Assembly (NCBI GenBank): GCA_021405325.1
Contig: QWII01000020.1
Coordinates: 1-64,000, forward strand
Source of the DNA: Caldilinea sp. CFX5
GTDB taxonomy: Bacteria > Chloroflexota > Anaerolineae > Caldilineales > Caldilineaceae
Direction: 5' to 3'
Length of the DNA: 64,000 nt
In this document: piece after piece, positions 50,051 through 58,080 of the stretch
How positions within the stretch are numbered: position 1 is the first letter of the stretch
How the letters are laid out: the number at the start of each line of letters is the position of its first letter
Program-made: the position numbers and the translations under genes
The notes under the pieces: generated by a model
Database searches by the model: none
Told to the model about the DNA's origin: nothing
The model's input: only the letters and a program-made list of their open reading frames with translations

Positions 50051-51376
50051 ATGTATATCGAACAAACACAACCCGATTCTGCACGAGCCATGCCAACCCT
50101 GGCGGCGCAATGGCGCTGGGTACGCATGCGCACGGCGATCTTCTGCCTGCTCATGCTCCTGATTAGCCTGACGCTGAGTGGCGGTAGCGCCATCCCAGCC
50201 ACCGAGGCGCAGCAACGGGGCAAGGCGATGATTGTCGCCGGCTGGGGTTTTGATCTCCTGGGTTGGGAGGCAGAGGCGATCACCGAGAAACTGCGCGCCC
50301 TGCTCAACCAACCGGCGCATGGTCTCACCTACGCCGAATCCGTCAGCCTGGTGCATGATTACCTGGAACGGGCACAGGCCATCCGCAAGCTGGAAAACGA
50401 CATCAACCGCACCTTCGCCGAGAACAATCACCAGGCCACGCCCGAAACCAAGCGCTGGCAGGAACAAGTAACGGCCTTGCGCGCCCAACAACAAGAGAAA
50501 CGCCCCACCGTCGAACAGATCATCGAAGGCCAGGTCGCTCATGAGTTGGCCAAGGAAGGGTTGACCTGGGCCAACAATGTCTTCCCGCCGGTTCAGTTCA
50601 CCTTTGTTGAACCCCCGCGCAAATTGGTTGTCAGCTCAAGAGATAAGATTGAGACGATCTACAGCCAAATGCTCGACGCCGAAATGAGCATTGAAACCAT
50701 CGAACAGAGCGAAGCCGCTTACCGCCAGCAATTCAACGTCAGCGCCTACATCACCAATATCGGCGGGTTGGGCGCGTTCCCCACGATGGTGATTGACCGG
50801 GCCAGTTTGGAATGGATTTTAAGCACAGTTGCGCACGAGTGGTGTCACAACTATCTTTCCCTCTTCCCGCTGGGCCTAAATTATATGACCAGCGCTGATC
50901 TCACCACAATCAATGAAACGGTGGCCGAAATTGTCGGCAATGAGATTGGTGAGCGTACCTTGCGCACCTTCTACCCTGATCAAGTTCGCCCGCCGGAGCC
51001 AGAGCAACCAGCGTCACCGTCCAATACCGATGAACCACCTCCCTTTGATTTTGGCACAGAGATGCGTGAGACACGGCTGCGCGTTGATGATCTGCTGGCG
51101 GCTGGTCAGGTCGAGGCGGCGGAACGGTACATGGAAGCCCGTCGCCGCTTCTTTGTGCAGCATGGCTATCCGCTCCGTGTTCTCAATCAAGCCTATTTTG
51201 CCTTTCATGGCAGCTATGGCACCAGCGCCGCCAGCACTAGCCCCATCGGCCCCAAATTGGAAGAATTGCGCGCATTGACGCCGGATCTACAGACGTTTCT
51301 GGTCGCCGTGCGTGATATTACTTCGGTTGAGGAGTTAGAAAGCAAATTAGTGGAATGGAAGGCGCAACTTCACTAG
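50051..51376 (+). CDS. Membrane-anchored HExxH metallopeptidase-like protein
   Basis: About 441 residues, no family name recognised. A TM or signal segment (AIFCLLMLLISLTLSGGSA) lies about 30 residues from the start. A helical region (LNDINRTFAENNHQ-like) follows. The zinc-protease motif H262-E-W-C-H266 is in VAHEWCHNYLSLFPL, and ADLTTINETVAEIVGNEIGE about 30 residues later supplies a likely third ligand Glu (gluzincin-like). Predicted to be exported or membrane-bound. ATG 50051 is preferred to in-frame codons further upstream. Its stop overlaps the convergent toxin gene by 4 nt. Confidence 0.7.
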   Translation: MYIEQTQPDSARAMPTLAAQWRWVRMRTAIFCLLMLLISLTLSGGSAIPATEAQQRGKAMIVAGWGFDLLGWEAEAITEKLRALLNQPAHGLTYAESVSLVHDYLERAQAIRKLENDINRTFAENNHQATPETKRWQEQVTALRAQQQEKRPTVEQIIEGQVAHELAKEGLTWANNVFPPVQFTFVEPPRKLVVSSRDKIETIYSQMLDAEMSIETIEQSEAAYRQQFNVSAYITNIGGLGAFPTMVIDRASLEWILSTVAHEWCHNYLSLFPLGLNYMTSADLTTINETVAEIVGNEIGERTLRTFYPDQVRPPEPEQPASPSNTDEPPPFDFGTEMRETRLRVDDLLAAGQVEAAERYMEARRRFFVQHGYPLRVLNQAYFAFHGSYGTSAASTSPIGPKLEELRALTPDLQTFLVAVRDITSVEELESKLVEWKAQLH

Positions 51377-51648
51377 GGAACAGTCAAATAGGTTCTACGG
51401 TTGCGATGACGCACGGCCAAAATCGTGATCTTTTGATCTTCATCGTCAACTTTGTAAATGATGCGCCACCCGTTGATGCGTAGACGATACCGTCGTCGTA
51501 ATTCATCTTGGAGTTGACTGCCAGGTGGATAAGGTTCATCGGGCAAGGCAAGAATGGCATCGACAACTTCTTCACGCATTCGATCAGGTCGAACGCGCCT
51601 AATTTGACGGCGAACAAGTTCAGGAATATCAAGCTGGTACGGCTTCAT
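51373..51648 (-). CDS. RelE-family toxin
   Basis: A 91-residue RelE-type mRNA interferase candidate: YQLDIPELVRRQIRRVRPD, GSQLQDELRRRYRLRING and WRIIYKVDDEDQKITILAVRHR. The start at 51648 lies within the end of the antitoxin gene (20-nt overlap), the usual coupled order. The second toxin-antitoxin pair within 3 kb. Confidence 0.88.
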   Translation of the reverse strand: MKPYQLDIPELVRRQIRRVRPDRMREEVVDAILALPDEPYPPGSQLQDELRRRYRLRINGWRIIYKVDDEDQKITILAVRHRNRRTYLTVP

Positions 51649-51925
51649 GCTGTAACATCTCGCGTCTGAATTGTTCAGGATCGGTAATGGTCTGAACGGC
51701 GACTTCTTGGCGTTCAATCGCCAATTCCATTTCCAGGGCAGCAACGCTATCTTCTAAGTCAGCGATCTGTTCTAAAAGGTTATTCCAATGTTCTGGGACA
51801 ACTAGCACAGCAGCACTGCGGCCATTTTGCGTCAACACCACAGGTGATTCTTGAATTGCAGCTAAGGTTTCAAGCTGGTGGTTACGAAAATCACTTAGGG
51901 ATATAGTTTTCAATACACGGTCCAT
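51629..51925 (-). CDS. Phd/YefM-type antitoxin
   Basis: A 98-residue antitoxin. The N-terminal DNA-binding part shows KTISLSDFRNHQLETLAAIQESPVVLTQNGRSAAVLV, matching the Phd/YefM pattern; a coiled-coil and toxin-binding tail follow. The ATG at 51925 is favoured because GGAGGAG sits immediately upstream. It should repress its own operon together with the toxin. Confidence 0.88.
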   Translation of the reverse strand: MDRVLKTISLSDFRNHQLETLAAIQESPVVLTQNGRSAAVLVVPEHWNNLLEQIADLEDSVAALEMELAIERQEVAVQTITDPEQFRREMLQHEAVPA

Positions 51926-52037
51926 CGTCTCCTCCATCGGCCAAATACAGAATGAATTCAGTCAGTAGTGTACCAATGTGGGATGTCATTGTCAAATCAA
52001 GGTCAGTTTTTGGTTAGTCAATCCAGTAATAATCCTT

Positions 52038-52775
52038 ATGCGTTTCTCTTTTACCACTCAACCCGCCACCTTTCTAGAACGCCCGAATCGGTATCGCATT
52101 GTTGCTCAATTGCACGAAACGCAACAGATTGTCAGCGCCCACTGCCCCGATCCTGGCCGGCTGCGGGAGTTGCTGATTCCCGGTGCGACGGTGCATATCA
52201 GCCAGGCTGCCCACGCCGAACGCAAAACGGCTTATGATCTGCGCTTTATCGAACACCCAGAGCATGGGCAACTGGTCAGCCTGGATACGCGCTTGCCCAA
52301 CCAGATTTTTGGCGAAGGCTTGGTCAGCGGCTTCTTCGCCCCCTTTCGCGGCCATCAAGCCATGCAGCGGGAAAAACCGCTACCCCACGCCCCCAGCGAC
52401 GGCAGCGTCCACAGCCGGATCGACTATCAGATCATCGACGCCGCTGGTCGCCCCTGCTGGATCGAAGTTAAATCGGCCAGCCTGGTGGAGAATCGTTGCG
52501 CCCGCTTCCCCGACGCTGTCACGGCCCGTGGTCGCCGTCATGTGCTGGAACTGGCGGAGATGGCGCAACAGGGCGTCCGCACTGCCGTCGTCTTCATCAT
52601 CCAACGCCCCGACGCTGACCTGTTACGGCCACAATGGTCTACTGATCCTGACTTTGGTCATGCGCTGGTGGCGGCCCAAGCAGCGGGGGTAGAAATCTAC
52701 GCGTACACCTGCATTCTGACCCTGCGTGAGGTCTATTTAGAGCGCACTATTCCGATTGTGCTAACTGTGGGCTAA
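52038..52775 (+). CDS. sfsA: SfsA family DNA/RNA nuclease-like protein
   Basis: A 245-residue SfsA homologue, named for sugar fermentation stimulation in E. coli; the fold has an OB-like domain and a PD-(D/E)xK nuclease-like domain. Hallmarks: FLERPNRYRI, AHCPDPGRLRELL, SRIDYQI, CWIEVKSASLVE, ARFPDAVTARGRRHVLEL. The start at 52038 fits the family N-terminus; an upstream frame is not conserved-looking. Biological role uncertain. Confidence 0.92.
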   Translation: MRFSFTTQPATFLERPNRYRIVAQLHETQQIVSAHCPDPGRLRELLIPGATVHISQAAHAERKTAYDLRFIEHPEHGQLVSLDTRLPNQIFGEGLVSGFFAPFRGHQAMQREKPLPHAPSDGSVHSRIDYQIIDAAGRPCWIEVKSASLVENRCARFPDAVTARGRRHVLELAEMAQQGVRTAVVFIIQRPDADLLRPQWSTDPDFGHALVAAQAAGVEIYAYTCILTLREVYLERTIPIVLTVG

Positions 52776-52808
52776 CAAAATGTCAACAAAACGCCAACAT
52801 TTTGCCCC

Positions 52809-52837
52809 TTTACAAAACGGAACTGATGTGCTATACT
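52809..52837 (+). promoter_or_regulatory. Promoter of tmRNA
   Basis: TTTACA (52809-52814), 17-nt spacer, TATACT (52832-52837), about 15 nt before the mature tmRNA 5' end. Near-consensus, as expected for a highly expressed RNA. Confidence 0.7.
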
Positions 52838-52852
52838 GTTTGTGTTAGTCAA

Positions 52853-53257
52853 GGGGATGTCCGGTTTCGACGGGGCAGGAAGTGCTTTGATCGCAGGTCG
52901 TAGAGCGTGTGGCTACGTAAAAAGACGCAAAACCTATAAATGCCAACACAGGCAAATCCTTCAACTTCGGTTTCGCTAGCGCCCCTATGGCGGCTGCTGC
53001 CTAATCAAGCTGAAGTGATCCTCTAATCCAGGATCACGGCCCGTTCTAGCGCTACTCGCAGGCTGAACGCAAGCTGACATACACTGCTGAGGTGCGGGGG
53101 CTTGACGCCGATACGGCCCCCTAAGACGAATCGGCTAGGTGGGCATGTGCATCCCGTCGCCCGGAGGCTGCCCAGCGAAACACCAAAGGTGGCGACTAAA
53201 CCTGTAGAAGTCTCTGTACAAATGTTTCGGACGCGGGTTCAACTCCCGCCATCTCCA
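52853..53257 (+). ncRNA. ssrA: Transfer-messenger RNA (tmRNA)
   Basis: Rescues stalled ribosomes by acting as tRNA-Ala and then as mRNA for a degradation tag. The 5' end GGGGATG (52853-52859) pairs with CATCTCC (53250-53256); the T-arm is GCGGGTTCAACTCCCGC. The tag frame is 52942-53004 and encodes ANTGKSFNFGFASAPMAAAA, ending in AAAA rather than the more common ALAA. The 3' CCA is not encoded (ACTC follows the stem), so it must be added. Promoter and terminator flank the gene. Confidence 0.95.
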
Positions 53258-53260
53258 CTC

Positions 53261-53297
53261 AAAAAAGCGGCGCAGACAGTATCTGCGCCGCTTTTTT
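53261..53297 (+). terminator. Intrinsic terminator of tmRNA
   Basis: AAAAAAGCGGCGCAGA and its complement around CAGTA, with T6 at the end. Ideal Rho-independent terminator immediately after the RNA. Confidence 0.93.
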
Positions 53298-53374
53298 ATA
53301 ATAATGCAACAAGGTGTATAATACAATGGTACCGATTCGTTTGTAGGACAGTTGATGCTCTCAGGATAATCTCT

Positions 53375-53737
53375 ATGAATGTTACCATCACGGCGCAGGT
53401 GTCAGATACACTTGCGCAGCAACTTGAACAATTGAGTGATCGGCTGCCGGACATCTTACAACGTGGGGTGTGGGACTTGCTCACCGAACCAACTACCGCC
53501 ATTCATGATGAACAGGCTATCATTGCCGTCCTAGCCAACCAACCGTCACCAGAACAAATCTTGGCGCTTCGGCCATCGCCAGAACTCCAGACGCGTGTCA
53601 GCACGTTACTAGCTCGCAGCAAAGAGCATACCTTGTCCCGCAGTGAAGAGCGAGAGCTAGAACGGTATTTAACCCTAGAACATTTGGTTCGTATGGCCAA
53701 GGCCCACGCATACCAACAATTAACCATCCGTGCATGA
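53375..53737 (+). CDS. Small protein paired with an HNH endonuclease
   Basis: A 120-residue helical protein of unknown function (MNVTITAQVSDTLAQQLEQL). The middle is rich in Glu/Gln and contains SPEQILALRPSPELQTRV. Its stop overlaps the ATG of the HNH gene by 4 nt (ATGA), so the two are coupled. Similar small partners precede HNH genes in other bacteria and may be antitoxin or accessory proteins; inference. An upstream in-frame extension runs into tmRNA and is rejected. Confidence 0.65.
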   Translation: MNVTITAQVSDTLAQQLEQLSDRLPDILQRGVWDLLTEPTTAIHDEQAIIAVLANQPSPEQILALRPSPELQTRVSTLLARSKEHTLSRSEERELERYLTLEHLVRMAKAHAYQQLTIRA

Positions 53738-54147
53738 GCTATATTTCGCCAACCCTGCGTCAGGCAGTTGCCGAACGGGCGCGCCACCGTTGCGAATATT
53801 GTTTGTATCCGCGTATGGCTGCCTTTCTTACCTTTGAAATTGAACACATCATTGCAGAAAAACATAGCGGGCAAACCAACAGCGAGAATTTGGCTCTATC
53901 CTGTCCCCACTGTAACCGCGCCAAAGGCACGGACTTGGGATCGCTCGAGCCCATAACCAAATTGTTGACACCGTTCTACAATCCACGAACACAAGAGTGG
54001 CGTAATCATTTTGCCCTGAGAGGCGCAGAAATTATTCCATTGAGGCCGGAGGGCCGTGTTACGGTTAATATCTTGCAATTTAACGAGCCAGATCGTGTCG
54101 CAGAATGGCGACGCCTTCTCAGTGCTGGTTTATTTATGTTGCCTTAG
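53734..54147 (+). CDS. HNH endonuclease
   Basis: A 137-residue HNH nuclease. Zinc-binding CEYC (about residues 20-23) and CPHCNRAKG bracket the catalytic FEIEHIIAEKHSGQTNSENLAL segment with its His and Asn. The rest (LLTPFYNPRTQEWRNHF) matches the HNH proteins common in cyanobacteria and Chloroflexota. It forms an operon with the preceding small gene. Possible roles include defence, toxin activity or homing; no intron or intein is evident around it. Confidence 0.9.
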   Translation: MSYISPTLRQAVAERARHRCEYCLYPRMAAFLTFEIEHIIAEKHSGQTNSENLALSCPHCNRAKGTDLGSLEPITKLLTPFYNPRTQEWRNHFALRGAEIIPLRPEGRVTVNILQFNEPDRVAEWRRLLSAGLFMLP

Positions 54148-54160
54148 TCAAGCAAGACAG

Positions 54161-54511
54161 TTACATTCGCCATCCGGTGACGCCTGAAATCAACACGTTC
54201 ACGCCCATATCCAAAATCGCCAGCAAATAAAGCAAAATCGCGACCCGAAACGCAAGACGGCGTTGTTGCCGTTCTTCCAGCACCACCAGCAACCCAGTGA
54301 CGCCCAAGGATTGGATCAACAACGCCGTATCCAGCATTGACCACAATTTGAAATTAAAGCCGCCGGCAAAGGCCGAAACAACAAGAAAGAAAAGTTGCAA
54401 CCCGATAAAGATTCTGGCGCGACTGAGTTCACTAGGAGAAATCTCCTGTTCATCCACGCGCTTGCTTGCCATGACTGGCCCCACCTGTTCCGTTGGCGTC
54501 ATGTTCGTCAC
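54161..54511 (-). CDS. Small three-helix membrane protein
   Basis: A 116-residue protein with hydrophobic helices at about 34-54, 60-77 and 88-109 and a polar N-terminus. No family recognised. Convergent with the HNH gene. Function unknown. Confidence 0.55.
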   Translation of the reverse strand: MTNMTPTEQVGPVMASKRVDEQEISPSELSRARIFIGLQLFFLVVSAFAGGFNFKLWSMLDTALLIQSLGVTGLLVVLEERQQRRLAFRVAILLYLLAILDMGVNVLISGVTGWRM

Positions 54512-54618
54512 CCCCTTGGTATGAATACGATCATAGCCGGTAGTCCAAAAACCATGACGCCCCAGGTACTCTTTAGTTACGCGCTCTTCCTCTCCTCAGT
54601 CCGTACCATAACCTACTG

Positions 54619-55596
54619 TCAAGCAGCAACAACCTCCCGAATCGCCTGACTGATTCGCCCCACATTCGGGATCGACGCATCTTCCAACGGCGGACTATAG
54701 GCCACCAGCGCGCCACCCATGTTGACCCGCTTCACCGGTGCATCCAGGTAATAGATCCCCTTATCTGCCGCCAGCGAGACAATATCGCCACCCCATCCCG
54801 CACCGTGGGGCGCTTCTTCGACAATCACCAGCCGGTTGGTCTTGGCGATGGAGTTTAGCACCGTCTCTTCATCAAGCGGGACCATGCTACGCAGGTCGAT
54901 CACTTCCACGTCGATGCCTTCTTTGGCTAACGCTTCGGCGGCTTCCAGCGCCCGATGCATCATCAGTTGGATGGCGACAACCGTCACATCTTTGCCCTGA
55001 CGGCGCACTTTGGCCTTACCCAGTGCCATCGGCCCCGTGTCATCCGGCACATCTTCGCTCAGGTTGTAGAGACCCTTGTGTTCCAGGACAAAGACCGGGT
55101 TATTCTCGCGAATTGCGCCGCGCAGCAACCCATACGCATCGGTCGGGGTGCCAGGGGAAACGACCTTGATCCCCGGCGCGCTCATCAACCAGGATTCAGC
55201 ACACTGACTATGCTGGGTGCCAAAACCGCCAGCCACCCCTTGCGCCGCCCGAATGGTCAACGGCGCGATAAACTGGCCGCCGCTCATGTAGCGATACTTG
55301 GCAATCTGATTGACAATCTGATCCATCGCCACAGGGATAAAGTCGGCAAACATCAGTTCTGCCACCGGTCGCAGCCCCGTAATCGCCGCGCCCAGTGTTG
55401 CACCGATAATCGCCTGTTCCGAGATGGGGGTATCACGCACACGGTTGGGGCCAAACTCTTGAAACAGCCCCGGTGTCACCTTAAAAACGCCGCCGGCCTC
55501 GGCCACATCTTCGCCAAAGAAAATCACATCGGGATCGCTGCGCAACTCATCGGCCAACGCCTTGCACACCGCTTCACGGTAAGTCATTGTTGTCAT
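54619..55596 (-). CDS. pdhB: 2-oxoacid dehydrogenase E1 component, beta subunit
   Basis: Forms the thiamine-diphosphate-dependent E1 with the alpha subunit, decarboxylating pyruvate, acetoin or a branched-chain 2-oxoacid. 325 residues: FGEDVAEAGGVFKVTPGL with the catalytic Glu, RDTPISEQAIIGATLGAA, GTQHSQCAESWLMSAPGIKVV and EVIDLRSMVPLDEETV. Encoded 21 nt after E1-alpha. The sequence style is close to pyruvate/acetoin enzymes; no E3 gene is in the window to help choose. Confidence 0.9.
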   Translation of the reverse strand: MTTMTYREAVCKALADELRSDPDVIFFGEDVAEAGGVFKVTPGLFQEFGPNRVRDTPISEQAIIGATLGAAITGLRPVAELMFADFIPVAMDQIVNQIAKYRYMSGGQFIAPLTIRAAQGVAGGFGTQHSQCAESWLMSAPGIKVVSPGTPTDAYGLLRGAIRENNPVFVLEHKGLYNLSEDVPDDTGPMALGKAKVRRQGKDVTVVAIQLMMHRALEAAEALAKEGIDVEVIDLRSMVPLDEETVLNSIAKTNRLVIVEEAPHGAGWGGDIVSLAADKGIYYLDAPVKRVNMGGALVAYSPPLEDASIPNVGRISQAIREVVAA

Positions 55597-55617
55597 ATTT
55601 GCTGCTCTCTCAATCTC

Positions 55618-56595
55618 TTATTGCTTGGCTTCATAATAAATGTGATCCCACAATGCTTCCACTGGTGGGTACGGCTCGGCCTTGGCGTATTCGATAGCGT
55701 CGAAGACCAGTTGCTCGGCAGCGCCTTTCATTTCGTCAAATTCGGTCTCGTCCAGTTGACCATCGGTGATCATGCGCACTTTGAGCAGGTCAATCGGGTC
55801 GCGTTTTAGCCATTCATCCAGTTCACCGGGGCGGCGATAGGGGGCAGTGTCGGTGCGCGAGTGGCCGCGGTAGCGATAGGTTTTGAATTCAATCAAGGTT
55901 GGCCCATCGCCGCGTCGCGCTCGATCCAAGGCGGCTTTGGCCTCGGCATAGACCGTTTCGGCGTCTTGTCCATCAACGATGATACCAGGAATGTTATAGG
56001 ACTTGGCGCGGGTGGCAATGTCTTCCACCGGGGTGGTCTTGTGCTGGGCGCTGTATTCGCCATATTTGTTATTTTCACAGCAGAAGACGACCGGCAATTT
56101 CCAGATCGCGGCCATATTCAGCGCTTCATGAAAGGCGCCAATGTTGGTTGCGCCTTCACCAAAGAAGGAAACGGCCACATGGGGCAAGCCCTTCACCTGA
56201 TAGGTCAACGCCGCGCCCACAGCAATCGGCAACTGCGCGCCGACAATCGCGTTGGCTCCCAACAGCCCGATGCCGGCGTCGGTCATGTGCATACTGCCGC
56301 CCTTGCCCTTACACGCGCCGCTCTCCTTGCCCATCATCTCGGCCATCATCGCTTTGACGGTCATGCCCAAAGCCAGCGCATGACCGTGGCCGCGATAGGT
56401 GCAAGTGACGGTGTCCCCCTTCTGCATCGCCCACGCCATGCCGACTGAACAGGCTTCTTGCCCCACACACAGATGGGTCGTGCCGCGAATTAAGTTCTGC
56501 AAAAATAATTTCTGAATTTCCTCTTCGGCGATGCGGATCTCCAACATACGCCGCAACATATCTTGTCGGGTAGTTACATCGAGTGCTTGTGCCAT
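55618..56595 (-). CDS. pdhA: 2-oxoacid dehydrogenase E1 component, alpha subunit
   Basis: Thiamine-diphosphate-binding subunit of E1. 325 residues: YRGHGHALALGM, KGGSMHM, GANAIVGAQLPIAVGAAL and the ThDP motif GEGATNIGAFHEALNMAA followed by CENNKYGEY. The motif starts GEG rather than GDG, a variant also seen in branched-chain E1-alpha proteins. A phosphorylation-loop-like segment YRYRGHSRTDTAPYR is present. Acetoin dehydrogenase is an alternative to pyruvate. Downstream of the E2 gene, across a perfect 29-bp palindrome. Confidence 0.9.
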   Translation of the reverse strand: MAQALDVTTRQDMLRRMLEIRIAEEEIQKLFLQNLIRGTTHLCVGQEACSVGMAWAMQKGDTVTCTYRGHGHALALGMTVKAMMAEMMGKESGACKGKGGSMHMTDAGIGLLGANAIVGAQLPIAVGAALTYQVKGLPHVAVSFFGEGATNIGAFHEALNMAAIWKLPVVFCCENNKYGEYSAQHKTTPVEDIATRAKSYNIPGIIVDGQDAETVYAEAKAALDRARRGDGPTLIEFKTYRYRGHSRTDTAPYRRPGELDEWLKRDPIDLLKVRMITDGQLDETEFDEMKGAAEQLVFDAIEYAKAEPYPPVEALWDHIYYEAKQ

Positions 56596-56618
56596 TGGTT
56601 TCCTCGTGTTGCGTGTTG

Positions 56619-56687
56619 CGTGATGCGTGCTACGTGATTCGTGACCTTCGATAAGCTCAGGTCACGAATCACGTAGCACGCATCACG
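56619..56687. repeat. Perfect 29-bp palindrome with conserved 11-nt loop (copy 4)
   Basis: Arms 56619-56647 and 56659-56687 (words CGTGATGCGTG, CTACGTGATTCGTG) are exact reverse complements; the loop 56648-56658 is TCGATAAGCTC. It fills the gap between E2 and E1-alpha and may modulate their relative expression. Additional GTGTTGCGTG words sit at 56605-56620. Confidence 0.93.
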
Positions 56688-56689
56688 TT

Positions 56690-58045
56690 CTATTTGCCTT
56701 GGCTAAAGTTATCTAGTTCGGTTTGGAAGGCAGCCATGAAGCGGCCCAGGTGTGCGCCATCCACGGCGCGATGATCGCCACTCAGGGTGAGGTGGACGGT
56801 GTGGCGAATGTGTAGACCACCGTCGATCACAACGGGCCGTTGTTTCACTGTGCCAACAGCCAGGATCGCGACCTGTGGTGGGTTGATAATTGCCACAAAT
56901 TGATCGACTTGGGGAATAATCCCTAAGTTGCTGATGGTAAAAGTGCCACCCTGCAAGTCATCGGGTTGCAACCGGTTGGCGCGCGCCCGTTGGATCAGCG
57001 CTTTACCATCTTGCGCCATCCCTTGCAACGAGAGCCGTTCAGCGCCCTGCAAGACCGGCGTGATCAAACCTTCCTCACGAGCGACCGCAATCGCCAGGTT
57101 GACGGCGCTGGATTGATAAACCATCTCGTCCTCAAAGGTGGCGTTTAGCTCCGGCACCCGCTGCAAAGTCTGCACTGTCAAATATTGAATCAGATCGTTG
57201 AGACCAGGCCGTGGTTCCGACATGGTTTGTAACCGCTTGAGCGCAGCTTCCAGGTCAAACTCGCCGGTAACATAGAAGTGCGGCGCTTCCCGTTTACTCT
57301 CAGCCATGCGCTTGCCGATGATCTGGCGAATCCGGCTCAAGGGGATGGCGGTTGCACCTTTGCGAGCAGGAGCACTTACCGGTAGCGTGACCACCGGCGC
57401 GGACACACCCGGCGCCGCTTTCGGCGTCGTGCGCGCCTTGAGGTAATTCTGCAAATCACTCATGGTTGTGACACCACGCTGACCGGTCGCCGGTACTTCC
57501 GCCAGGGTAATTCCCGCTTCCCGCGCCGCCTTGCGCACCTTAGGAAGGGCCAATACGCCGGCGCCATTACTCCCTTCCCCAAGGCTTGTCCTGGAAGGAT
57601 GGGGAAGGGCTGGCTTCGACGTGAGATCAGCCGAACGGGAGGGGGTAGCCGCTAACAGCGCCTCGACATCTTCTTTCATAATGCGCCCGCGCGGCCCACT
57701 GCCCTGTACTTGCGCCAGATCGATGTTGCTGTCGGCGGCCAATTTGCGCGCAATCGGTGAAATCTCAACAGCAGCAGGGCTAGATGCGGATGACCGTTGC
57801 ATCTCTTCCGGCGCGCCGATGCGAGCAATCACAGCCCCCACCGACACTTCCGCACCGGGCGTTGCCAATAATTCCAGCAAAACACCAGCCGCCACGCTCT
57901 CCAATTCAACGTTGGCCTTATCCGATTCGATGACGGCGATGAGTTCACCCTTTTTCACCGGGTCGCCGGGCTGCTTAAGCCACTCGATCAACCGGGCTTC
58001 CTGGGTGTCAAAGCCCATGTTGGGCATTACAATCTCGGTTGCCAT
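56690..58045 (-). CDS. pdhC: Dihydrolipoamide acyltransferase E2 with two E3-binding-like domains
   Basis: Core of the 2-oxoacid dehydrogenase complex, carrying acyl groups on lipoyl-lysine. 451 residues: lipoyl domain at about 1-78 with ESDKANVELES (the lipoylated Lys), an E3-binding domain at about 94-132 (SPIARKLAADSNIDLAQVQG), a second similar domain at about 167-208 (VRKAAREAGITLAEVPATG), and the catalytic domain with SGDHRAVDGAHL near the C-terminus. The linker between the two small domains (about 137-160, with SRTSLGEGS) is encoded by a palindromic element (57572-57636), part of which also occurs at 33953-33977. First of the three complex genes on the minus strand. Confidence 0.92.
   Translation of the reverse strand: MATEIVMPNMGFDTQEARLIEWLKQPGDPVKKGELIAVIESDKANVELESVAAGVLLELLATPGAEVSVGAVIARIGAPEEMQRSSASSPAAVEISPIARKLAADSNIDLAQVQGSGPRGRIMKEDVEALLAATPSRSADLTSKPALPHPSRTSLGEGSNGAGVLALPKVRKAAREAGITLAEVPATGQRGVTTMSDLQNYLKARTTPKAAPGVSAPVVTLPVSAPARKGATAIPLSRIRQIIGKRMAESKREAPHFYVTGEFDLEAALKRLQTMSEPRPGLNDLIQYLTVQTLQRVPELNATFEDEMVYQSSAVNLAIAVAREEGLITPVLQGAERLSLQGMAQDGKALIQRARANRLQPDDLQGGTFTISNLGIIPQVDQFVAIINPPQVAILAVGTVKQRPVVIDGGLHIRHTVHLTLSGDHRAVDGAHLGRFMAAFQTELDNFSQGK
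57572..57636. repeat. Palindromic element inside the E2 coding sequence
   Basis: CCCTTCCCCA (57572-57581) pairs with TGGGGAAGGG (57600-57609). The adjoining 25 nt (57612-57636) match 33953-33977 at 23 of 25 positions. The element is read in frame within a disordered linker, so it is tolerated as protein. Likely insertion of a dispersed intergenic-type repeat. Confidence 0.8.
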
Positions 58046-58080
58046 GTTCTGTTTGTTCCATTCTTCAGCTTTTGGCTATA

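Noticed and set aside
53102..53374. N-terminal extension of the small HNH partner
   Set aside because: It runs back through the tmRNA terminator and the tmRNA itself.
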